Shown here piece by piece: positions 47,097 through 61,100 of a stretch of DNA of 64,000 bases. Position numbers and translations under genes: made by a program. The first letter of the stretch is position 1. Every line of letters starts with the position of its first letter. Below the pieces are notes generated by a model that saw nothing but the letters and a program-made list of their open reading frames with translations, searched no databases and was not told the DNA's origin. The DNA is from Nectonema munidae (Eukaryota > Nematomorpha > Nectonematoida > Nectonematidae): assembly GCA_030549495.1 (NCBI GenBank), contig JAUIRK010000743.1, positions 62,001 through 126,000 on the forward strand. The letters are read 5' to 3'.

Positions 47097-47400
47097 CAGT
47101 GCCCGCGCTAAGCAAAAATGGGGGGGGGGGCTTCCTTAATATTATTATTAATTCCTTATTTAGGCTTCCTTAAGGCACTAATTTTTGAACTATCAGATTA
47201 GTCTGCTTCAAGGCGAAAAGAAAATATATGATGTATTTATCAAGGCATATCTGCACAGATTACATTTTCATGAAGGAAAATATCATGAATGCTAGATGTT
47301 TGTCATATTTTTTAGGGGAGTTTGAAAATTAGCTGGGGGCTTCAAAAATAGTTGGGGAGGGGGCTTGTGCCCTAAAATTTAATAGGTAGCGCGGGCTATA
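47097..47400. mobile_element. MITE with G-tract and GCCCGCGCTA ends
   Basis: The left end CAGTGCCCGCGCTAAGC and the inverted right end TATAGCCCGCGCTACC form an inverted repeat around a 304-bp unit. It holds a run of 11 G and three GGGGGCTT motifs. The target duplication was not resolved. Confidence 0.6.
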
Positions 47401-48609
47401 CAAATTGTCATCTTTGATATAGAGATAAACGACGGATTGAAAGTCTAAGAATGTAATTAAGAAATAGGTGTAACACTAAATTGGCTATCGATTTTGTAAC
47501 TTTAATTTAAAAAGATAATCAAAATAACAGATAAAAATATTTTTAAAAGGGAAATAATCTATATGATAAAATTAAACTAATATAATAAAAAACAAGATTT
47601 GTAAAATAATTTAATACGACGTTGAGATTTTTCCAACAGTCTAAATTTATGATTGTGAATTCTATTTTATAAAAACAAATTTTTAATTTTTTTCTAAATG
47701 TATGTTCATATTTAATCATCCAGTAAATTATTTGTCATGTATATATTTAAACTAAATTCGTTAAAACTGAATTTATATAAATATGGTTTATTTTTCTTAC
47801 GTGTAGACTGTAGAGTTTACGTAAATAGTTTCCCCTTTTTAAAATTGAGTTATATATATTATATTAAACTATATTTGGTTCTAATTTTATATACTTTAAA
47901 GAACGTAAATGCATTTACATATAGGGTTGTAGAGTCGGATAGAAAATGTTTGTTTTTCTTCATACTCTATTTTATTGGTTTGTATTTGTACTTTAGTGTC
48001 CTTCTTGCATTCTCTTACTGATAAATTTAGCATTGTTCCTTTTTAGGCAAATTTTTTTAATATAAAAAGTTTATTCCTTAATTTTATAGAATTTTTCTGG
48101 GGTTTTGTATTAGTTACAAAATCACTACGTTAGACTAAAATAATTAAGATTTTTATGTTGTGTTTTTGCAACGTTTTTAAAATCACTAGGAATCGCAATA
48201 ATTATAACGACTCCGACTCTTTCTCAAAACATGCGACTCCATAATTCCTTTTCAAATTTTGCATAACGCCTCCTTACCCTTCTCTTAAGTCATTTTTCAA
48301 ATTTTACCAGCGCTCCCGATCGGAAGGGTTATTGCTCTACTCTGCCTGAATAAAAAGCTAAAAACTCTCGTGCTAAGGCTCTTAGTTAAAAAATCTTGTT
48401 GGTTTCATGACAACTCATTGCATGTTCACTTAAAATATACTCATGTAGTTTTTTGTACTCACAGTATCTATAGTTGACTAACTAACCAGTTCACTTGATC
48501 TCTTTTTCCTATATTAGTAGAAAATATCCTTACAGGGAATGACCTAGCCATCGTCTTCGTCATAATCCTCATAAAATGAACCCTTAGAACTCTTAATTCC
48601 TTCATTTTA
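47401..48609. other. AT-rich region upstream of the TMEM115-like gene
   Basis: No exon recognised. GAGTCGGA near 47933 and CGACTCCGACTC near 48207 may be ends of a decayed inverted-repeat element. The promoter of the TMEM115-like gene should lie in the last part, but no clear TATA box was seen. Confidence 0.35.
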
Positions 48610-48613
48610 GCGT

Positions 48614-49114
48614 ATGCTGAACAACTTCACTCGCATCCCTTCTGTCGGCAATTAGCGGAGATTTACTTCGGAATTGGTTCTTTCGTGAAATGCCTCTGCG
48701 CGCTCGCCTTTTTAGGCCACCTCCTAGCGCACTTCGCAACTCTTCGCGAGCACCTGGTCCTAATTCCTGGCTACTTCGTTCCGCCACACTTTAACGTGTG
48801 GCCCTTGTTCACCTTCTTTCTCCTCGACAACTCATTCTTCTCCGTCCTCTCCAACTTGGTGGTGATCGTGTTTTGCGCAAAGCTGATTGAACCGTTGTGG
48901 GGCATCAACGAAATGGTGAAGTTCCTCCTGCTGATCTGCGTCGCGGTTGGCTTCTACTCGTGCATTCTCTTTGTGGTTGTGTACGGCTTCACACTCAATC
49001 CCAAATACCTCTTCGACACTCACATCTCCGGCTTGTTCGGCTACACGGCTGCCCTCAGCGTTGCTATCAAACAAACCATTTCTAATTACACGCTTTGTAA
49101 CCTCCCAAAATTAG
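48614..49114 (+). CDS. TMEM115: TMEM115-like exon 1
   Basis: The long frame runs in from upstream without an ATG and contains CRQLAEIYFGIGSFVKCLCA, matching the human N-terminal region. The ATG at 48614 (MLNNFTRIPS) is in another frame that stops at once. One base missing near 48634-48645 would join the two, or an upstream exon supplies the start. The donor is TTAG|GTACTT at 49114/49115. The exon is much richer in GC than its flanks. Confidence 0.8.
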
Positions 49115-52100
49115 GTACTTTTTTCTTTCTTTCCACGCGGGGTTGTCAGTCGCTACCTCTAGAAATCATCACCCACTCTACGATCAGAGCTATCAAAAAT
49201 GATGGCACAGTTGATCGAAATTAGGAGTTGCAGGAATCTTGTTTTTTCAAGTATCGGAATCATATATAGGGTGTTTAATACTCTTTCCGATTCCTCAAAA
49301 TGGATAAGGCCTCCGCATGGCTGATGAGTACCTAAAATGTAAAACGTTTCATCTTTACTCTAAATGTTGACTAACGTTATTACTTATTACATATAAATTT
49401 ATATCCTTAAAATTTTGTTTGAATGCGAAAAATCAGTTATTTTGCATTTTTAAAGAATTTCTTTTAATAATTTTGCAAAATGTTGCCCATCCCGTCCCAT
49501 CATTAATTTAGACAAAAATAGACTTTAGAGACAGGGTGACTTTTTTATTGATAAATCTCTGAAAAATCTTTTCATCTCCGAAATCGCTGTTCTAGGTATT
49601 AATTTGTTCTATTTTTTGTAATTATATGGCTTAAGAACAGGGGTGGCAAACTGAATTTGCTTTACAGGCCTAATTTTAGCAGATTAATCTATCTCTGCCC
49701 AGTTTTTGTTCATCAAAATTAGTATCACTTTATCTTTGAAGGATTGGTTTTAATTCATGAAAGAACTGTATCAACTGACAAACACAATATTTTTGAACTA
49801 AAAATGTGCATTTGGCGTATAAGGTATTGGTAAACTGATTTTCTATCCACTTAAATAACGTAAGAAAAATCTCAAAAATATTATCCAGGCTGAAAGAAAA
49901 AAAATAAATCAAATCAATTTTCGCTTCATTTCATTTTTATTCACGAACCAGCTTTGTTATTATAGGCAACAAATCGTTGTAATACTTGTGCATATTATCA
50001 ATGTTCTGAGTCGAATATATTGACTTCAAATCTCATTATGCGATAAAGAAAATCATCGACACTGCGAATGAAATTGCCTGATGGCCGCAGTGACATCCTA
50101 GCTTTAGAACACCGTTTCTTACTTCACTATCTACTTGTGCATATCTGGAGTGTACTTTCTTGTGGGTTGCACTCCCGTAGGATTTTTCTCGATTTAACTG
50201 ATCTATTCTCTTTTGCATGGGTAAGCTTAACCCCTTTTAGGTCGCGACTCTATACAGTATAATAAAATTTAGACCCCGTCTTAGCATTGATAGCGCCTTT
50301 ATTTCATGTCAATCTTCGATATGATTTGTGTAAAATATGAAGATTTGTTTTATTGGAAATTTATAATTTATCAAATACAAAAAGAACCTCGCAAATTTAC
50401 TGGGACTGAGGTATAGAATAGTGAAATCAGAATAAAGTATAAAAGTAGTGAAATTTGGCCCGCAATAAAATATAAATAAACGAGAGCCTTTGCGAGTTGA
50501 GTTGATCTAAAGCTGAATGATTCACCCGATTTGAGACAGGAACCCTTCCTTTATACCTATTAACGATTTCGTTTATTTCCCAAGTTTTAGAATTTATGCT
50601 GGCCTTTTCCGTCTTCCGCATGTCCCTTGACAAATTCCGTATCAACCTAAAACGAGAAACCATGGCAAGTTTTATCTATTTCCCTATTTTATATTTTTTC
50701 ATAAAGTCATTTAAAATCACTCCACGTAACAGTTTTAAGAAGCATGGGAAGCTTTAAAAACATAGATCCTAATAAGTTCAAGCATGAGACACCATCGTGA
50801 TTTTACTCTGGTTTTACCATTATCCAAATGTGATGATTTAATGGGTATTGTGTGTGTGTCAAAATATGCAAGTATTATGCATAAGAGTGAAAATTGAGAA
50901 CAAAAATATTTGAGGAAAACTTCGTTTTCATTCTGACATATTTTCGCGGCCACAGGAAAAGGGTTTGCCAAATGTTGGCTGAGAAGTAATATAGGGTACT
51001 TTCCTGTTATCGCCCCACCACCCCAAAATGTTATAAAACATGTATTAAAGTACACAAATGTATTAAAAAAAACAAGTGAAAAATCTTTTAATCTGTAGGT
51101 GGATAAAATTCAGCCATATCAAAAAGAATCGCATCAAACATATTACCACCATATATAATCGAAGATGAATGACGCCAAAGAAACTCAGCTAAATATCCAG
51201 ATAGCATCTCTCGATTAGTTCCACATTGCCTCTTGTTTCTTACCTTTGCAGAACGCCACACACGCTCAATATGTTGAGTATGGACTCTGGTTTTGGGATC
51301 CACAAATTTGCGGCTGTGATTTACTGTCTGATGTCGGTAATTTGGCACCCCTTTAACACCTTCATCATTAATTGTACGATAGGCACGCCACTCATCGGAA
51401 AATATAGTCGTTCCGGGACGTATGTATTGATTGATGAGTGGCAATAGTGTAGCTGCTGATATATAGTAAGTTTAATGTAGGTTAGGTTAAAACAATACAA
51501 GAATATTTATCGTGGTAGAAGAGCGATGGGTGGTGGGGCAATAAGAGGAAAGTACCTAATATAGTTTGGGAATCCTTGTAATGCAACTCTTCATACACTA
51601 AATGCCTAGGCAAAGTTCGCAACAACATGCTGCCGCTTCTTACGCTCCTCTTGATCTCGGTGTGCTATGGCGCTGGCGTGATCTCCTCGCTCCACATCCC
51701 CTTCGCCTTCTACCTCGGCATCGCGAATGCGTGGCTGTACCTACGCTTCTACCAAAAGCACAGCAACGGCAGCAGAGGCGACCACAGCCAAGACTTCTCC
51801 TTCTCATCGTACACTTTCGCCTTCACTTATTCACCCTTGGCAAGCGTACACCAATCACTCTTCCTTTTCTGCCCGCGTTTCTTTGATAAAGCCGATTGGC
51901 CCCTCTTTACTTTTTGCATGTATTTAATGGGCCATCTTCGGCACCAAATCTATACCATTTATAAATTCAATTTGTAAGTATATACTAATCTTTTTTCTGA
52001 AACTTTATTCACCAAATATATAAATGGGTAAGTCAGAAACAGAAAGGATAAAAGTTTCTTCACTAGGACCAGCTCCAACTCCAATTCTCACTTTTAAAAA

Positions 52101-55100
52101 CAAATAATATACAACTACTTCAGAAAAAGTGTATGCATGAATTATTCAATAAGTTTATTTAATCCAAAATATTAAATGCAATTTTATGCTAAATTATATA
52201 TACAAAATCAATCAATGGTGAATTCTCCCTAATCAATATCTATCAGCCATCCCTGAAGCTGGAGTTAAATTTGAAGTTGTAAATTTTGATTTTATTTACA
52301 ACTAACTCCGGCTCCAGCATTTTGTTAAAAATTTGTTAAGCTCAGACTCCAAACTCCTGTTCCACAAGCCTGTTAGAAATTAGTGTACTTATTTAACAGA
52401 AATTTTAATATCTCCAATGAAAAAGTGTTCTTTGAAATTGTTTAAAAGAAGTTTAAATCCATATTCAATGTTGAAATTATTAGTGATAATGTCTAGAACT
52501 TTATGAAAAAATATTTATCGAAAAAGAGATTCCATATTCAAATTGAGTACAAGATTTGCAACATTTTTAAGGCAGGATACGACTGATGAGCCTAAACAAG
52601 GTATTTCTTCACGTTGCATGCTTTAACTAAACTAACAACAGCAAGTTGAAATGGTAGAAAAAACAAGTACTAATCCCACTATCCATAATGCGCGATGCTA
52701 TGAGACGAATGTCACTTCACAGTGGGCAACAATAGAGCACACAACAATGAAACACCATGTTTGAGCTTGACAGGTTTTGGCACCTTCGTAAGGCTAGTTG
52801 TGAACATCAACAACAAAGTACGGACAGATGCATCAGGCATATTGCAACAACTATGATTATTGTATGTGCTTACCCTTTCCTTCATATATCTGGGTATAAT
52901 AAGCACGCAATAACTACTGATACGTATGCTTTCAGTATCTCTTATAAATCGATAAAACCACGAAGTTTGCCGAGCTTATGACGACGTTACGAAAACAGAA
53001 AACAAGTCATAATTGAATTTCAAATTTGAGACAAAATAAATTGAAAATTTTAGTTTTTTCTATCTTCGCGAATCATAGAAAATCTCAATTTTTAGTACGC
53101 TCACTACACGTGCTTCTCAGAAAGAGCTCCTATTCGAGTTCAGAAGCATAAAACTGCGCAAATATGCATCACAGAAAGCATCGATTTGATTCTCATGATG
53201 GCTTTAACCTAAATCATTTTAATGTGAGAAAAATATAAACCAAAAAATACAATATTAAATTGAATAAAAATTTTATATAAAAATTGAACAATGCCACTTC
53301 AAGTGTAAAAATATTTATCTTTTTTTAAAAACAAAAGTCACTAAAGGAACACACACTGCATTCATCCATATTGAGACTTAAAATCTTAATTAAAGTGTCG
53401 CAATACTTTATTACACTATTAATTAATATATGTAGGAGTAAAAACAATGTAATTAGCGAAGGTGATTTCCGATTACAAAAAAGTTGGACTGACTCCAGAA
53501 AAACAACCGATATCAAAAAATTAAGTGATTTTTTAAAAAGTAACCTACTAGCCGATGCTCACCACAAAAACTAATGTTTTCTAACCTTACGATATATAAT
53601 GCATGATTAAAATATCATTGCATTTAACCCTTGCACTACGGACTCTATACTTTTTGTCCGCGCAACGTTTTGCATCTTCTTTAGTAAAAAAATTTTCATT
53701 CATGAGTTTTATTAAAATCGCATGTAAATTTAGAAAACATAATTTTTATATAAACTGGAATGAAAAGTAGGGATACTCTTTTTTACTTTTTAGATCTAGA
53801 AATTTCACTTGAATAGGCAATTCCATGATCTCAGTCAGATCTTACCTTCATGCATTCTTCAGCTAAACGAAAAGAGATTTTTTATAAAAGTTTTTCTCCC
53901 ACTTCGTTTTGAATGAGGAAAAGATTGAGAGGAGTTGTATTTCGCAACAAGCCAGGTATTCAAAACAACCATGTCTAGATAATGGCAAAAAGCAGCCAAT
54001 GTCCATCCTCTACATCGCTTCTATAGTTTCTAATCACTTTGTTAGCCACATGCACTTCGCACTTACACTTGTTGTAGCTAAGCAAACTTTCAGGTTTAGA
54101 ATGTTCACCAAAAGTTTGGATGTTTTTATGCTGTGAGGACACACCTTTGAATTTTTTTCGAGCATGTCTTCTAGGCATATTTGCAGAAAGGGAAGCATAG
54201 TCAAAGTAAATAACTTGACTCTCACATTCTGCAAAACGCAAACTTTTTATATAGTCGGGTTTGGAATTTTTGAATTAACCTTTTGTTGCCATTGACAGTA
54301 CCACACAATGATATATTTTTATCATGGCACCAAATAGCAAACATGACTAGTAAAAACCTGTCAGCCAGAATGATTCTTAGCATCTTCTATGAGTCTTTTT
54401 GATACATTCAAGGCAGAAAAATAAAATTTTAGCCCGTAGTGACCGGGCTTTTTAGGATCATACACTTTCAACTTGCATTTCCTTTGAAACTGATGAGTTG
54501 TTCATCTATTGTAACACGGGAATGTGCTGTCCAGTACAATGTAAAAATTCTTTTATTAGCTCTTTAGATCCAGGAAGATCTGTCATGGTATTTCTTATAT
54601 TTATTCTCTCAGTACGACCTGTGAGAGTAGATTTTGGAGTACAAGAAAAAACAGTTTGATCAGGAGCATTCAAATTTTCTTCAAGAAGAGGAGAAACGTT
54701 CTCACAAAATGAGTTAGAATGGATGAAGGAAATTACAACAAAGCAGAAAATTTTGGTAAATCTCACTGAGAAAAAATACGAATGGGAAATGTGGGAAGAG
54801 AACATATGGAAAACAATATCGAGAATGGTTTATTATTTCTTTTGATATTTCGTGTAAACAAAACCTCGTGAATGATCCATCGTTTTTACATAATAATATA
54901 TATACTTTTCAGTCATAACCAATGTGCAATTGAAGAAATCATCGTTATATAATTAATCTTCACGGTTCTAGGACAACTGCCCCCTTTTCTCGAAATTTTC
55001 CATCTTGACATTTTGTAAGTGTTTCCTAAAGCACCACTTTCTGTGTACTTTATCCTTGATAACATCGTTAGCACTTTCAAATTTTGTAAGTATTTCCTAA

Positions 55101-58100
55101 TTTTTGTGTTCTTTCTGACATTCTAAATGAAGTCTTACCTTCACTGTCCTTATTTCACAACACAACCATCATGCAGTTCATCCGAAGTGAACGTGGAAAA
55201 ATGAAGCTTATTTATAAAGGATACATCAATGTGAAGCAAAAAGAATTGTCAATGAATGTGAAAAACGTCGCCATGATAACTGCAAAGTCAGAGTAAATTT
55301 TGTGAAAATGAAATAGTTGGTCGTGTAAATGATCACACCGTTGACCTATCCCGCAATGAAGTCTTGTTAGTACAAGAGGAAATAAAGGCTAAATCTATTG
55401 CTACCCAAGAGACTGCGCAGCAAATAATTTCCCACACAATTGCTGCCGGTGTTCCTCATCCTATCCGACATGGTCATTCCTTGCGAGTACATCTAATGAT
55501 GAAGACATTCGTTTTAATACTTCTTATTTGTTACCACTTCTTCAAAGGTGGGGCAGTTGCTCTACGGGGGCAGTTGTCCTGATACCAATCTTCACAGTTC
55601 TGTAATTTTTATCTTTCATGCAAAGTATTTCTTCTATATATAACTTTTCAATTATAGCATGTATGTTGCTGGTGTTATTTAGGATTTGAAATCTCTTACT
55701 GGTGATGTGTATAATATATATCGTTATCGTAGTGTTTCATAGAATTATCAATAGAAAATTTTATTGATTTTGTGCTTTGTGTGTACGACAACCCCCATAG
55801 CAGAGCCCAGTGGGGAGTGAATTTTTATGTCGCGTCTGGGAGATGCTCTCTCCACGGGGCCGGGCGGGTCGGAGAACGATTTTCTCAATGATGAAATATA
55901 AAAGTATTTCATGAAATAAACTTTTTTATTTAAGCTAATTTTTAAACGGTTTATTATTTTGCCCAACCAAAATGAACGTGCAACCGAGACGGAAATTTTT
56001 TCACTCTTATTTCATAATATTGAAAGCATGTTGACAAGTAAATTGTGTATACATTTACAAAAAGATAATGAAGGTAACAAAGATTTTGTAAATAGTGTAT
56101 ACATTTGCAGAATACGGACGATCAAATTTTCTATCAATTCCCTGATAACGGGGAGTCACTCTCCTCGCGGGGAAGTTCGGGGTACCCGCTTTGCTTTGCT
56201 TTGCCTCAGCGCTTATCGCTATCCCTCATTTGATGGGAATGGAAGTTTTGATTTGTTGTAACAAAATGTGGTGCATTATCAAAAAATAGATGGCGTTAAA
56301 TATTCACTCAAACAAAAATCAATATCTAAAAATTTTTTAGCTTATGATGAGCACAAGAAATATTGCTATCTAATGATAGCATGCACGATACTTAAACTCA
56401 TTTAAATCCTCACGTTTCATGCTATACAAAATGTTCACTAATTTTTAGGACAACATTTAAAAATAATAAAACAATTCAGCCTATTTTTAGCTTCAAATAA
56501 CACGCTTTTAAATAATGTATATTATTTTTATAAAGAAATTGAGATTATAGTAATTTTTGAACAAAGGAACAATCTTAATGTATACATCATTATATTATTA
56601 TAATTATATATACACAGTCAAACTTCCATAAACCGGACACCGAATTAACCCCCTAGTTTTCATGCTCTTATTTATTTGTGTATAAAGTGTGCATTCCAAA
56701 AATCTTTAAACCCGCATTAGCTTTTTACGAATTTAAGTACATTACACCTGCTTTAAGAATATTTTTCAATTACAAAAGTTCATATAACACTTTTCACGTT
56801 GCTGAGACGATATATGATATTGATTTTATTTTATGCCAAGTGCAAAGCAAAAATACAGCGTGTCTGATCTTATGATGGACTCTATCTTGAAATAGAGTTA
56901 ACCATCGTCTATGCGAAATTGTAGCGTTGTTCATCACTGAGTGCCATTTACTCATTCTTTCCTATTTATCTTCTATATTTCTTCCTGTCATCTTTATCTC
57001 TTTGGTCTAGCATATATTTTTGAATTCTAACAGGTGGCTGTCTTGGAAGTCTAGATTTTCGATTTGTGGTGAAAAAATAGCCTAGATGAAAGTACTGTAG
57101 ATGAATGAATTGAAAGAGTTCCACTGCTTGTTAGACTATGGCATGGAAAACATCTTTAATTGTCACGAAACAGCACTTTTCTTCCGAGGTTTGCCAAAAA
57201 AGACACTCTCTCAAAAAGGTTAGTGTTTGAAAATCTGTAAACAAAGGATCACTGTCTTACCTGCTTGTGATGCGTCGGGTGAAAAACTCACGCCTTTTAT
57301 TGTTAGCAGAGCTAAAAAACCACGTTGCTTCAAAAATATCAAGATAAAAGATTTGCTTGTCAATTATAACTCGAACAAGAAGGGTTGGATGACAGGTATT
57401 TTATTCAAGAGCTCCATGATTTAATTTAAAAATAAAGCGTGAAAAAAAAACTTTTATTTTTGGATACTTTTTCATATCTTCAGCTTAAATTTTGCCTGCT
57501 AACACTTCTGCTAGTGTACGGCCTTTTGACAGTGCTACAATCTATTCATTTAAAGTTGGATATAGAAAACTTTGATTACTCATTACTGGCAAAAATGGAT
57601 GCTGAGACAATTTACAGTAACCATTTTAGACTCCCTTCATTTACAAAATTGACCTTTGCAAAGTGCTTTATGCTAAGTGGTTTTACATTAGAGGTTACTG
57701 AAGATATGTAAATGATGGAGTAGATTCAACATAGAAAAATTGTCTAATAAAGTTTCTGGAATTGAATTTGAGTAAGTTTGAACGAATTGATGAATTCAAC
57801 ACAGAATATGAAACATGGAAAACACTTATTATAAGGCTTTTTGGAAAACGATGAAGAAGATATGGAAGAGTGTAACGAAACCCACTCTATGAAAGAAGAA
57901 AATTCAGATTTATCAAGAGATGCGGTACAAAAATGTTTGCAAAAGTTGTATAAACTTTTGTTTAAATATGATCCATCTTTCTTTAACACTTAATAGAACT
58001 AATCAAGTTGAACAGTTAATAAATATGTAAAAAGAAAATTTAAAAAATAATATAAAATTTGCCTATATAATACATTTTTAAATTCATTTAACTTAGAAGA

Positions 58101-61100
58101 GAACAAGCAAAAAAAGAGCTATTTCTTGATAAACCGGACTACTGTGTAAGCCGGATAATTTTTCTTTCTGAGGCAGCCCGGTAGCAAAGTTCTATAGAAA
58201 TGTTTTGATTATAAGTATGTTTTTCTAAGTTTCATAATTTTAAAATAAGTGAACTTGTAAGAAACAAAGCCATGTTGTCTCTCGCGGTTTTGTCAGACCA
58301 CTATTATGGGAGAAAGCAGTTTATTATTTTTTGTGAAGAGATGATCCTTAAATTTTTAGATTTTTCCCCCGCCTTCTGCAACCAGCAATCTCATTTGCTT
58401 CCTCCAAACTGTTCATCTTGTTTTCTTTTTGTCGTCTTGTTCCTCGTGACTTTTTCGATAACTGCAACAAACGATTTAATCTCGCTGAAGATTCTTACTC
58501 TTTCTCAATTTTCATCCCTAAAGAAAGTTCTTCTGATTCAACAGATATGAATCGGCAAAAGTAAGAAAATCAAGATATACGCATACAAAATATATGCACC
58601 AACCAGGGACGCACAGCCCAAAGCCACTTCCCTAATGTCATTTCAAGGGGAGTGTAAAAGCTTTTCGCTCTTTTCAATTTTTCGAAAAAGCTTCTTTGCT
58701 TTCTCTCCATGTTTCTTTACTTGTCTTACGCTTGATACAACACGATTGCGCCCCTCCCCTTCCAAAAATTCTGGCTGCTGCAGCAGTTTTCATTTTTATG
58801 AATAATACAAATTAAAAAAAGAGTTTTTAACTAATTTCAATACAAAAAATGAATACATAGAGACTATTTTTTTAACTTCACCTCAATGATTTCAGGAATG
58901 TACGCTTCTCACGCTCTTACCAAAGGGGATTCCCTATCCTTCCCTCCCTCTTAATTTCTTTTTACAATGAAAAACATTCTTATAAACAAATGAGACAAAA
59001 AATTATTAGTATTCTACTTCTCTCAGCACACCTTTCGCAATTCTTACAATTTAAATCTATTCGAATCTAGGAAAAATTAGTCTCTTTATGATAACGTATT
59101 AACCTCGATTACTTTCCTATAAAATGTATATCAAAGTTTGTCCTATTGCTATTTTTAAAATGGATGATATATATATATATATATTTGTATAGGCTTGAAT
59201 TGGAGGCATCAAGCAAGAGGACCGAGCTAGTAATAGCATATGAATTTAAATAATTTGTAATATTATACATTTGAAAGAGATAATATGTAATTAGAGGCAT
59301 CTTAAATTATAACTGCAAATAAATGATAATATTATGTATTTGAAAATTAGTAATAGTATGCCCTTGTTTCCCAAATATATTGAAAGAAAAGAACCTTTCA
59401 ACAGTCCCCATTGCCAGAAAGAAATTCATTGAGCAAACAAAAGAAATGAGATGTGTTCGCAAGGTATTATAGAAGGTTATACAAGCGCTTATATGCAATA
59501 CCAGTATATAGAATAAAAATAATTACAATAAAAGTAAAACTTGTATTATTTAAAGTATACAAGAATAAAATATGAATAATAATCAAAGGAAAACAAAGTG
59601 GAGACATTGGGTATTTTTACATGAATAACAAACATCCATCATTGTAAAAAGATATGAAGTAACTAATAACAGTATTTTTAAGATATGCAATGGGATAGAG
59701 TGGCATTCCAGATAAACTAACTCTACTTCAAGCACTTTTTAGATGAATAAGATTTAATCGTGGAAGAAATAACTTGTGAAGGTTTTTTAAAGTTGCATCT
59801 TCTTGTGAAATTAGGAAGTAATTTTTTCAAAGACTATAAAAAACTGAGAAATTCGAACGTTATAGATATCCTGGAACTTCAATTGGGTGGTGTGAGAAAG
59901 ATAGGATTTATTGAAAACTAAACGAATAGCCTTTTTCTGTAGGGTGAATATCACATTATTATCAGAAAAACCCCGATTCTCAATACTGTATGTTATGTGT
60001 GGTAGAAAGAAGAATTTGTACAATAAAAGTTTTACATTCATAGGAAACTTATTTTTACAAACTCTGAGCAAGGAATGCGAGATAGTTTATTAGCAACAAA
60101 TTTAATATGAGATTTCCAACTTAATTTATTATTTACAATCAAGCCTAATAAATTAAATTCTGATACATACTCAAACCCAAAAACTTCGGAAATTTTATTA
60201 GTGAAACAAAGAGATTTCGATTTATCAAAGTTTACCCTCAAGGAACTGAATTCAACCCAATCCAACAAGAGATTAAAAACAGATGAACAGAAGGATGAGA
60301 AGTGTTAAATCATTAGCATATATTAGAAATTCATAGGAAGAGTTTGACAAGTCAACATCGTTTATAAAAATTGACAATAAAAAAGGACCCAGAATAGACC
60401 CTTGAGGTACCCCATACAAAATAGAAGAAGTATTAGAAAATATATTTTTTATAGATGCACATTGGGGTCTATTTTTCAAATAAGAGGACATTAATTGAAG
60501 TGATTTTATACCAAAACCATAAAAACAAAGTTAAGTTAAAAGCTTATCAGGAGAAATAGAGTCAAAGCTCTAGATAAATCAATGAATATTGAAAAAACTT
60601 TGATTTTTGTCAAGAGAACTATATGCACTTTTGATGAAAACACTATGCAAAAGTTGAGTAGAATATTTTGCTCTGAAGCCGAACTGATTAATGAATAAAA
60701 GAAAATGTATATTCATGAATTCATTGCTTTGTTTATGTAAAACTTTTTCAAATATCTTAGATAATACTGGAATGATACAAATCGGTCTATAGTTAGAGAT
60801 TTCATGCTTACTACCTTTTTTATAGACAGGAACAAGCCTAGACTTAGAATACAATGTTCGATACAAGAATTATATCCAATTAACAAAATATTTACAATAA
60901 ATGAAAAGATCAATTTAATATGATTGGATGAAATTCCATAGATATCTATTAATTTTCAAGGACCTAAAAATAAAACGAAATCTAAAGTAATAAAAAGTTC
61001 TGTGGTTGTTTAACAAGGTACTTTATAAAATTCTCATCCATGTTTGAACAAGTTAAGGTGGAAGAAAAATAAGAGTTAAAAAGATTAGCCAATTCAAAGT

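Noticed and set aside
49115-49224. Continuation of the TMEM115-like frame past 49114
   Set aside because: Homology stops at LPKL, a good GT donor is present, and exon 2 joins in phase.
51602-51927. Overlapping open frames beside exon 2
   Set aside because: Shadows caused by the GC-rich exon. Only one frame has homology.
51809-51980. Continuation of exon 2 to a strong GTAAGT donor at 51974
   Set aside because: That donor is also in phase, but the extra residues have no TMEM115 similarity, while ending at 51808 lets exon 3 follow with exact family spacing.
58272-58550. 92-aa plus-strand frame starting MLSLAVLSDHYYGRK
   Set aside because: It is a shadow of exon 3 in another frame.
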